Source: Thermoplasmata archaeon
GTDB lineage: Archaea; Thermoplasmatota; Thermoplasmata; UBA10834
Direction of reading: 5' to 3'
NCBI GenBank assembly: GCA_013329135.1
Contig: DUKU01000091.1
Span: 1-6,365 of the forward strand
Length of the DNA: 6,365 bases
Shown here piece after piece: positions 1 through 4,998 of the stretch; the stretch's first letter is position 1; each line of letters opens with the position of its first letter. Under the pieces are notes generated by a model, which worked only from the letters and a program-made list of their open reading frames with translations, searched no databases and had not been told where the DNA came from. The position numbers were made by a program, and so were the translations under genes.

Positions 1-18
1 CAACGCCCTCGGAAATGG

Positions 19-42
19 CTGGAACCTTATTATGCTTTCCAG
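19..42 (-). promoter_or_regulatory. Possible minus-strand promoter inside an inverted repeat
   Basis: The arms CTGGAA (19-24) and TTCCAG (37-42) are perfect reverse complements around a 12-base AT-rich core. Read on the minus strand, the core contains GCATAATAAGG preceded by GGAAA, which resembles an archaeal BRE plus TATA box. A transcript would start near base 4 and run left out of the window, consistent with another minus-strand gene beyond the edge. The repeat also lies just past the stop codon of the UDP-glucose dehydrogenase gene, so it could instead form a weak 3' hairpin for that mRNA. The downstream gene is not visible, so this is tentative. Confidence 0.3.
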
Positions 43-64
43 ATGGTTTCATCGGTCAGTCAGT

Positions 65-1378
65 CTAAGTGCGCCCGTACCCGATACCCAGGTACTTCGC
101 TCCTGCCCGTTCCACCTTCGCGGGGTCTAGGCATCTCCGTCCGTCCACTATCACGGGGAATCTCATCCTCGAGAACTCCTTTCTTCCTAGGGTCCCGAAC
201 TGCTTCCAATCGGCCTGGACGATGCATCCATCGGCCCCACTCAGGCACTCCTGGGCGGAGGATGCGTACTCGATCGTCGGCATGACCTTGATGAAGCTCG
301 GCATGGCCATCGGATCGAATGCGACGACTCTCGCGCCCTTCGCGAGCAGCTCGGTCACGAGAGGCACCGCGCGCGTCTCCCTGATATCGTCCACGCCGCC
401 TTTGAACGCGAGTCCCAGGACGGCAATGCGCTTGCCCTGCAACGGCCCGATCTCACGCTCCAGGAGCCAGATGGCCTCCAGCGGCTGGCGGCCGTTTATC
501 GCGAGAAGGGCGGAGAGGAGCTCCGAGCCGTACCCGTCTGCTCTCGCTCTGTCCTTGAGAGCCCTGACGTCCTTCGGGAGGCAGCTCCCACCAAACCCCA
601 GGCCGGGCTTGAGGAACAGAGGCCCGATCCTCGGGTCCTTCCCCGCGGCGGCCAGCACAGTCTCAGAATCTATCCCGAACCTGACGCACATGTCAGCGAT
701 CTCATTAGCGTACGATATCTTCGTGGCAAGGAACACGTTAGAGGCGTACTTGATCATCTCGGCAGTCCGAAGGTCGGTCTTGATCTTCTCGGATTTGATG
801 GGCGCGTAGAGTTTCATGAGCAGGTCGCCAGCTCGTTTGTCACTGGAACCAACCACAATCCTGGACGGCTCCATGCTGTCCTTGAGCGCGCTCCCTTCCT
901 GGAGGAATTCCGGATTCATGCAAAGCCCGAAGTCGGCGCCCGCGACCTTGCTCGAGCCCTTCTCGAGGAGCGGTCTGACGACAGAGTCGGTGGTGCCTGG
1001 CACGACCGTACTCTTCATAACGATGACCTTGTACCCGGAGGACTGTCTCAGTGCCTTCGCGACATCTCTGGAGGCTTTCTTCACCGGCCTTGTGTCGATC
1101 CTGCCTGACGGCATCGACGGCGTCTGGACACACATGAAGACGAACTTCGCGTCTCTTGCCGAGGTCACGGTATCCGTTGTGGCGACCAGGGATCCTGCCT
1201 TCACGAGTTTCGCGAGCTCATTCTCGAGTGACGGCTCATAGAACGGGGCCTTCCCCGAGTTGACCGTCCTAACCCGCCCGCCGTCAATGTCCGTGACGGA
1301 CACCTCGTGTCGCAATTTCCCGAACATCACTGCCGTGGCTAGACCAACGTAACCAGCACCTACGACGCAGATCCTCAT
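65..1378 (-). CDS. ugd: UDP-glucose 6-dehydrogenase (UDP-glucose/GDP-mannose dehydrogenase family)
   Basis: This 437-residue cytosolic enzyme is expected to oxidise UDP-glucose to UDP-glucuronate with two NAD+. The N-terminal Rossmann fold carries GAGYVG (Gly7, Gly9, Gly12). NPEFLQEGSA (155-164) matches the conserved catalytic-glutamate region. IKYASN (209-214) holds the conserved Lys/Asn pair. GFGGSCLPKD (261-270) contains the catalytic cysteine, Cys266. The C-terminal UDP-binding domain begins near residue 315 and includes GLAFKGGVDDIRET. The GGSC-x-PKD form fits the UDP-glucose branch; UDP-GlcNAc/ManNAc dehydrogenases usually show a GGHCIPVDP-like motif. An upstream in-frame GTG would add 19 residues, but the ATG at 1378 puts the Rossmann motif at the normal N-terminal position and lies 28 bases from a TATA box. 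The gene is divergent from galU, whose product is its substrate. The exact sugar substrate is inferred from motifs only. Confidence 0.93.
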   Translation of the reverse strand: MRICVVGAGYVGLATAVMFGKLRHEVSVTDIDGGRVRTVNSGKAPFYEPSLENELAKLVKAGSLVATTDTVTSARDAKFVFMCVQTPSMPSGRIDTRPVKKASRDVAKALRQSSGYKVIVMKSTVVPGTTDSVVRPLLEKGSSKVAGADFGLCMNPEFLQEGSALKDSMEPSRIVVGSSDKRAGDLLMKLYAPIKSEKIKTDLRTAEMIKYASNVFLATKISYANEIADMCVRFGIDSETVLAAAGKDPRIGPLFLKPGLGFGGSCLPKDVRALKDRARADGYGSELLSALLAINGRQPLEAIWLLEREIGPLQGKRIAVLGLAFKGGVDDIRETRAVPLVTELLAKGARVVAFDPMAMPSFIKVMPTIEYASSAQECLSGADGCIVQADWKQFGTLGRKEFSRMRFPVIVDGRRCLDPAKVERAGAKYLGIGYGRT

Positions 1379-1400
1379 CGGGCCTTGAACCGGCTGTGGC

Positions 1401-1411
1401 GCTATTAACCC
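1401..1411 (-). promoter_or_regulatory. TATA box for the minus-strand ugd gene (leaderless)
   Basis: On the minus strand this reads GGGTTAATAGC, preceded by an A-rich stretch (CCAAAAG) that could act as BRE. The centre of TTAATA is about 28 bases from the ATG at 1378. Archaeal transcription starts about 25-28 bases downstream of the TATA centre, so the mRNA should begin at or next to the start codon. No convincing Shine-Dalgarno site precedes the ATG, which agrees with leaderless translation. Confidence 0.6.
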
Positions 1412-1426
1412 TTTTGGAGGAGCCCA

Positions 1427-1440
1427 GGAAACCATTAAAT
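1427..1440 (+). promoter_or_regulatory. BRE/TATA box for galU (leaderless)
   Basis: AGGAAACC is followed by ATTAAAT (1434-1440), a BRE-like purine stretch and a TATA box. The centre of the TATA box lies 28 bases before the ATG at 1465, so the transcript should start at the start codon. The bases just before the ATG (TTCAGACG) have no Shine-Dalgarno match. This box and the ugd TATA box are only about 22 bases apart, so the two divergent pre-initiation complexes could compete. Confidence 0.6.
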
Positions 1441-1464
1441 CGTTCCCAGCCGTTCGTTCAGACG

Positions 1465-2316
1465 ATGAAGGTAGTCATCCCAGCCGCGGGCCTGGGCATC
1501 AGGTTCCTCCCCGCGACCAAGGCGCAACCGAAGGAGATGCTCCCGGTCGTCGACAAGCCCGCGATACAGTACGTAGTCGAGGAGGCCGTCGCGTCGGGCA
1601 TGACCGACATCATCATGATAACTGGAAGGGGCAAGAGGGCCATCGAAGACCACTTCGACAGGTCCTACGAACTGGAGCACAAGCTCCGGGACAGCGGCAA
1701 CGAAGAGGCGCTCGAGGAGGTCCAGAGGATCGCCTCGATGGCCGACATATTCTACATCAGACAGAAGGAGCAGCTCGGACTGGGCCACGCGGTCCTCTGT
1801 GCGAAGAAACACATCGGGGACGAGCCCTTCGCTGTCATGCTTGGAGACGACATCGTCGTCAACGACCATCCGTGCATCGGCCAGCTCGTGGATGTGTTCG
1901 AGGAAACGAAGTCCTCCGTAGTCGGCGTTGAAAGGGTCCCCAAATCGAAGGTGTCCAGATACGGCGTGATCAAAGGCAAGAAGGTCAGGGACGAGCTGTA
2001 CAAGGTTGACGACCTTGTCGAGAAGCCCTCACCGAAGGAAGCGCCATCTGACCTGGCGATAATAGGCAGATACGTCTTCAATCCGGAGATATTCACCTAC
2101 CTGGAGAAGATAGGCCCTGGAATGGGTGGAGAGTACCAACTGACGGATGCGATGAGACACCTGTGCAGGAAGAAGGGCCTGTACGGACTCAGGTTCAAGG
2201 GGCGCAGGTTCGACATAGGCAGCAAGGCGGATTGGATCAGGGCCACTGTCGAGCTCAGTATGGAGCGGCCTGACCTTTCCAAGGACCTGGGGTTCTCCGT
2301 GCGAAAAACGGCCTGA
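1465..2316 (+). CDS. galU: UTP-glucose-1-phosphate uridylyltransferase (GalU family)
   Basis: This 283-residue cytosolic nucleotidyltransferase should form UDP-glucose and pyrophosphate from UTP and glucose-1-phosphate. The N-terminal nucleotide-binding signature is GLGIRFLPATKAQPKEM (9-25), followed by DKPAIQYVVEE. EQLGLGHAV (102-110), the metal-site region MLGDD (125-129), VEKP (186-189), GGEYQLTDA (221-229) and FDIGSKADW (249-257) are all GalU hallmarks. The length matches bacterial and archaeal GalU (about 280-300 residues). Bacterial GalU usually reads GLGTR; here residue 12 is Ile rather than Thr, a mild departure. An upstream GTG at 1396 would add 23 residues, but these include the promoter region and precede the conserved N-terminus, so the ATG at 1465 is preferred. 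It is transcribed away from ugd, which would use its product. Confidence 0.93.
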   Translation: MKVVIPAAGLGIRFLPATKAQPKEMLPVVDKPAIQYVVEEAVASGMTDIIMITGRGKRAIEDHFDRSYELEHKLRDSGNEEALEEVQRIASMADIFYIRQKEQLGLGHAVLCAKKHIGDEPFAVMLGDDIVVNDHPCIGQLVDVFEETKSSVVGVERVPKSKVSRYGVIKGKKVRDELYKVDDLVEKPSPKEAPSDLAIIGRYVFNPEIFTYLEKIGPGMGGEYQLTDAMRHLCRKKGLYGLRFKGRRFDIGSKADWIRATVELSMERPDLSKDLGFSVRKTA

Positions 2317-2343
2317 GAACACCCATGTTACGACGACTTCCAG

Positions 2344-2360
2344 CACGCCCTAGGAGCGTG
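2344..2360. repeat. Short hairpin CACGC/GCGTG in the galU-acetyltransferase gap
   Basis: CACGC (2344-2348) and GCGTG (2356-2360) form a 5-bp stem with a CCTAGGA loop, 28 bases past the galU stop codon. No T-rich tract follows, so it is a weak terminator candidate at best. The loop is also part of a second inverted repeat that flanks the next TATA box. Confidence 0.25.
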
Positions 2361-2389
2361 GTTCCCAAACATATTATAGCTTCCTAGGG
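2348..2389. repeat. Inverted repeat flanking the aminosugar-operon TATA box
   Basis: CCCTAGGA (2348-2355) and TCCTAGGG (2382-2389) are exact reverse complements separated by 26 bases that contain the BRE and TATA box. Each arm also contains the palindrome CCTAGG. The placement would suit a dimeric or looping regulator controlling access to the promoter. Short arms like these can also arise by chance. Confidence 0.35.
2364..2378 (+). promoter_or_regulatory. BRE/TATA box for the aminosugar operon
   Basis: CCCAAAC followed by ATATTATA (2371-2378) is a good archaeal BRE/TATA pair. The expected start site is near 2401, giving a leader of about 16 bases before the ATG at 2418. That leader contains GAGGGG (2404-2409), a partial Shine-Dalgarno match 8 bases before the start codon. 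Unlike ugd, galU and the glycosyltransferase gene, this promoter would give a short leadered transcript. An inverted repeat flanks the TATA box. Confidence 0.6.
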
Positions 2390-2417
2390 ATTCTGACGAA
2401 CCAGAGGGGTCTGCCCG

Positions 2418-2900
2418 ATGAAGCTGCTCGCGAAGTACTACAAGATAGACGACGCGATAGTGGGTGAGGACACGATAGTGCGCGACTTCGTGAACCTGTA
2501 CGGCTGCAAGATAGGCAAGGGGTGCAGGATCGCCGCGTACGCCGAGATACAGAGAGGCGTCACGATAGGCGACAGGTGCAAGGTCGAGGCATTCTCATTC
2601 ATACCCACTGGCGTCACGATTGAGGACGAGGTTTTCATCGGACCGCACGTCTGCTTCACCAACGACCGACATCCTAAGGCCGTCGGCGACTGGGAGAGCA
2701 CGCCCACGCTCGTGAAGAAGGGTGCCTCGATCGGCGCCAACGCGACGATCGTGTGCGGAGTCACTATAGGCGAGGGCGCACTCGTGGGCGCAGGCGCAGT
2801 CGTCACCAAAGACGTGCCAGCGAACGCAGTCGTGGTCGGATGCCCCGCAAGACGCATCAAGGTCAAGAAGAAGGTCAGCAAGAGCGGCAAGAGGAGGTAG
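2418..2900 (+). CDS. Hexapeptide-repeat N-acetyltransferase, WbpD/WlbB-like
   Basis: This 160-residue protein probably acetylates the 3-amino group of a UDP-3-amino-sugar with acetyl-CoA, the last step of UDP-2,3-diacetamido sugar synthesis. It is built of left-handed beta-helix hexapeptide repeats, from about residue 13 (AIVGED) through KIGKGC, TIGDRC, TIEDEV, SIGANA and TIGEGA. HVCFTNDRHPKA (77-88) matches the FTN-containing loop that carries the active-site Asn in WbpD-type enzymes. The C-terminal run VGAGAVVTKDVPANAVVVGCPAR is typical of the family; such enzymes normally act as trimers. The tail after residue 147 is very basic (KVKKK...KSGKRR). The ATG at 2418 has GAGGGG 8 bases upstream. 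The stop codon overlaps the Shine-Dalgarno site of the next gene, implying coupled translation. The exact sugar is inferred from the neighbouring genes. Confidence 0.85.
   Translation: MKLLAKYYKIDDAIVGEDTIVRDFVNLYGCKIGKGCRIAAYAEIQRGVTIGDRCKVEAFSFIPTGVTIEDEVFIGPHVCFTNDRHPKAVGDWESTPTLVKKGASIGANATIVCGVTIGEGALVGAGAVVTKDVPANAVVVGCPARRIKVKKKVSKSGKRR
2892..2898 (+). promoter_or_regulatory. Strong Shine-Dalgarno site for the aminotransferase
   Basis: AGGAGGT lies 7 bases before the ATG at 2906 and is a near-complete match to the archaeal anti-Shine-Dalgarno sequence. It overlaps the last codons and the stop codon of the acetyltransferase gene. It fixes the start at 2906 over in-frame upstream starts that would add 51 arginine-rich residues with no family resemblance. 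Confidence 0.75.
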
Positions 2901-2905
2901 AGAGG

Positions 2906-3994
2906 ATGAAGGTACCACAGGCACAGCCCATCATGAATGAGAAGATGATCGAGGCAGCCGCGAACGCTCTCAGGAACGAGAGACTCACGCTCGGAGAGAG
3001 CGTGAACAAGTTCGAGGACGCGTTCGCCAAGATGTGCGGCGTGGAGCACGCCATCGCCCTGAGTTCGGGGACGGCTGCGTTGCAGCTCGGACTCCAGGCG
3101 GCTGGAGTAAGGACCGGGGACAAGATCGTCACTCCCGCCATGTCGTTCGTTGCCACATCCAACTCGTTCGTCGTGTTCGGCGGGGAACCTGTCTTCACGG
3201 ACGTGGACTATGTCGACTTCAACCTCGACCCGGCGAAACTCAAGTTCGAGAAGGGGACCAAGGCGGTCATACCGGTCCACCTTTACGGCCATCCCGCCAG
3301 GATGGATGAGATCAACCAGGCAGCGGCCAAGCACGGTGCGATTGTGGTCGAGGACGCATGCCAGGCCCACGGCGCGAAATACAAAGGGAAGAGGGCAGGG
3401 GCGCTCGGCCTCATGGGCTGCTTCTCGTTCTACCCCACGAAGAACATGCACGTGGGAGGGGACGGGGGCATGGTCACGACCAACGACGCGAAGATTGCCG
3501 ACCTGGTCAAGAGGCTCAGGCACTGCGGCAGGAAGGGCCAGTACGAACACGACCTCATAGGATACACAGCCAGGCTGAACTCGGCGAACGCCGCGGTCGG
3601 CATCGAACAGCTCAAGATGCTCCCGCAGTGGAACGAGAAGAGGAGGGCCGTCGCTGCCAAGTACGACTCGATGCTCGAGGGAGTCGGCGACCTCAGGCTG
3701 CCCCCGAAACCATCCAAGGACTTCGAGCCAGTGTACCATCAATATGCGATACTGACCAAGAAGAGGAACGAGCTCAAGAAGCACCTCGAGTCCAAGAACG
3801 TCGGCGTGGGCGTGCACTACGACATACCGATCCACCTGCAGCCCGTTTACCGGGACATGTACGGCTTCAAGGAGGGCATGTTGCCAATAACGGAAAGGCT
3901 CTGCAAGGAGGTCCTGACCCTGCCCATGTTCGTGGACATCACGGACGAACAGATCAAGTACGTCGTCGAGAGCTTCAAGGAGTTCTACGCGTGA
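2906..3994 (+). CDS. DegT/DnrJ/EryC1 (SHS2-type) nucleotide-sugar aminotransferase, WbpE-like
   Basis: This 362-residue PLP enzyme should transfer an amino group, probably from glutamate, to the 3-keto group of a UDP-sugar. SSGTAALQ (53-60) is the phosphate-binding loop. VEDACQAHGA (148-157) carries Asp150, which would contact the pyridine nitrogen. FSFYPTKNMHVGGDGG (173-188) contains Lys179, the expected Schiff-base lysine. GYTARLNSANAAVG (219-232) corresponds to the conserved substrate/partner-subunit segment. The length is normal for the family, which usually forms dimers with shared active sites. The gene sits 5 bases after the acetyltransferase and 10 bases before the oxidoreductase, so all three are likely co-transcribed. 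C3 rather than C4 specificity is inferred from the neighbouring Gfo/Idh/MocA oxidoreductase and WbpD-like acetyltransferase, not from residues. Confidence 0.92.
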   Translation: MKVPQAQPIMNEKMIEAAANALRNERLTLGESVNKFEDAFAKMCGVEHAIALSSGTAALQLGLQAAGVRTGDKIVTPAMSFVATSNSFVVFGGEPVFTDVDYVDFNLDPAKLKFEKGTKAVIPVHLYGHPARMDEINQAAAKHGAIVVEDACQAHGAKYKGKRAGALGLMGCFSFYPTKNMHVGGDGGMVTTNDAKIADLVKRLRHCGRKGQYEHDLIGYTARLNSANAAVGIEQLKMLPQWNEKRRAVAAKYDSMLEGVGDLRLPPKPSKDFEPVYHQYAILTKKRNELKKHLESKNVGVGVHYDIPIHLQPVYRDMYGFKEGMLPITERLCKEVLTLPMFVDITDEQIKYVVESFKEFYA

Positions 3995-3999
3995 GGTGA
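3993..3999 (+). promoter_or_regulatory. Shine-Dalgarno site for the oxidoreductase
   Basis: GAGGTGA lies 5 bases before the ATG at 4005 and overlaps the stop codon of the aminotransferase. An in-frame GTG at 3996 lies inside this site and would add only three residues. The site therefore supports the ATG at 4005 and coupled translation. Confidence 0.7.
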
Positions 4000-4004
4000 C
4001 CGAT

Positions 4005-4955
4005 ATGGCCAAGTTCAACGTGGGAGTCATAGGTGTCGGGTACTGGGGCAAGAAGATCCTGGACGAGTTCTCCAAGGTCGAGAACGTCTCGGTCATCGGG
4101 GTCTCGGACCTCGACGAGAAGAACCTCGCGTTCGCGAGCGAGAGGTACGGCGTGAAGGCCGGCTACAGGGACTACAAGGAGCTCCTGGCCGTGAAAGACC
4201 TCCACGCGGTGGCAGTGTGCACGCCGAACCAGACGCACTTCGGCGCGTGCAAGGACGCCCTCGAGGCGGGGAAGCACGTGATAGTCGAGAAGCCCATCAC
4301 CCTGACATCGAAAGAAGGGAAGGAGCTGGTGGCGCTCGCCAGGAGCAAAGGTCTTACGCTCTCGGTCGGGCACATATTCAGGTTCAACAGCGCCCTAGCG
4401 GAGGTCAGGAGGCTCATCAAGGAGGACAAGTTCTTCGGGAAGCTCTTCCTGATGGAGATCAACTGGGTCAACCTCGAGAAGGCCTTCCCCGACAGGGATG
4501 TGCTCTTCGACCTCGCCCCGCACATGTTCGACATACAGAACTACCTGCTCGACCAGTGGCCCGAGGAGGTAATGTGCGCCGGCGGGCCCTTCAGGCGCAA
4601 AGAAGGGGAGGAGACCGCATATGTCGTCTCCAAGTTCAAGGATGGCATGATCGCCATGGCGAACATCAGCTGGCTCGTGCCCAGGAAGGTCAGGCAGATC
4701 ATGCTCGTGGGCGAGAACCGGTCGGCCCTGATAGACGCCGTGGCCCAGGAGGTCACCGTCTACGAGAGCGGGTACACCTACAAGCTCGGCGTCGAGAGGA
4801 ACAACACCATCAGGGACGAGCTCATCCACTTCGTCAAATCGATTGCCGACCCCATGACCGAGACGAAGAACAGCGGCGAGATCGGCGTCAGGACGGTCGA
4901 GCTCATAGAGGCCGCCAAGAGGTCCATGAGAGAGGGCAAGTCGGTGAAGGTCTGA
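4005..4955 (+). CDS. Gfo/Idh/MocA-family oxidoreductase, probable UDP-GlcNAc(A) 3-dehydrogenase
   Basis: This 316-residue NAD(P)-dependent enzyme probably oxidises C3 of UDP-GlcNAc, or of its uronic acid, to the 3-keto form used by the aminotransferase. The N-terminal Rossmann fold has GVIGVGYWG (Gly10, Gly12, Gly15). EKP (95-97), with Lys96, is the family signature. GHIFRFNSA (122-130) and DLAPHMFDI (169-177), with Asp169 and His173, match the conserved substrate/catalytic segments of the C-terminal alpha/beta domain. The length fits the family. It is the third gene of a tight operon (10-base spacing). In the known WbpB-WbpE and GnnA-GnnB pathways this enzyme type acts just before the aminotransferase. 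The family is broad, so an inositol- or other sugar-oxidising role cannot be excluded from sequence alone, but the neighbours argue strongly for aminosugar synthesis. Confidence 0.88.
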   Translation: MAKFNVGVIGVGYWGKKILDEFSKVENVSVIGVSDLDEKNLAFASERYGVKAGYRDYKELLAVKDLHAVAVCTPNQTHFGACKDALEAGKHVIVEKPITLTSKEGKELVALARSKGLTLSVGHIFRFNSALAEVRRLIKEDKFFGKLFLMEINWVNLEKAFPDRDVLFDLAPHMFDIQNYLLDQWPEEVMCAGGPFRRKEGEETAYVVSKFKDGMIAMANISWLVPRKVRQIMLVGENRSALIDAVAQEVTVYESGYTYKLGVERNNTIRDELIHFVKSIADPMTETKNSGEIGVRTVELIEAAKRSMREGKSVKV

Positions 4956-4965
4956 CGGGCCAGAT

Positions 4966-4975
4966 GCTTTATTAC
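4966..4975 (+). promoter_or_regulatory. Internal TATA box for the glycosyltransferase (leaderless)
   Basis: GCTTTATTAC lies in the 43-base gap after the oxidoreductase. The centre of TTTATTA (4968-4974) is 28 bases before the ATG at 4999, the same spacing as for ugd and galU, so a leaderless transcript is predicted. A Shine-Dalgarno-like GAGGAGG (4980-4986) also precedes the gene, 12 bases from the ATG, and would be present only on read-through mRNA from the upstream operon. Confidence 0.5.
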
Positions 4976-4998
4976 CCCTGAGGAGGAATCACTGGGGG

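Noticed and set aside
69..809. A 246-codon plus-strand frame opposite the UDP-glucose dehydrogenase gene
   Set aside because: It is antisense to a gene with complete catalytic motifs, has no family resemblance and has no ribosome-binding site that I could see.
1379..1435. An upstream in-frame start adding 19 residues to UDP-glucose dehydrogenase
   Set aside because: The extension overlaps its own TATA box and displaces the Rossmann motif from the usual N-terminal position.
1396..1464. A GTG start giving GalU 23 extra N-terminal residues
   Set aside because: The extension runs across the promoter elements and precedes the conserved N-terminal signature; the ATG at 1465 fits the family and the TATA spacing.
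2438..4096. A 552-codon open frame on the minus strand across three plus-strand genes
   Set aside because: It lies antisense to three well-supported genes with clear family motifs. Long antisense frames are expected where third positions are strongly G/C. Its translation shows no recognisable domain.
4217..4981. A 254-codon plus-strand frame overlapping the oxidoreductase gene
   Set aside because: It is a shifted reading of the oxidoreductase gene, rich in Arg, Gly and His as typical of out-of-frame high-GC sequence, with no motif.
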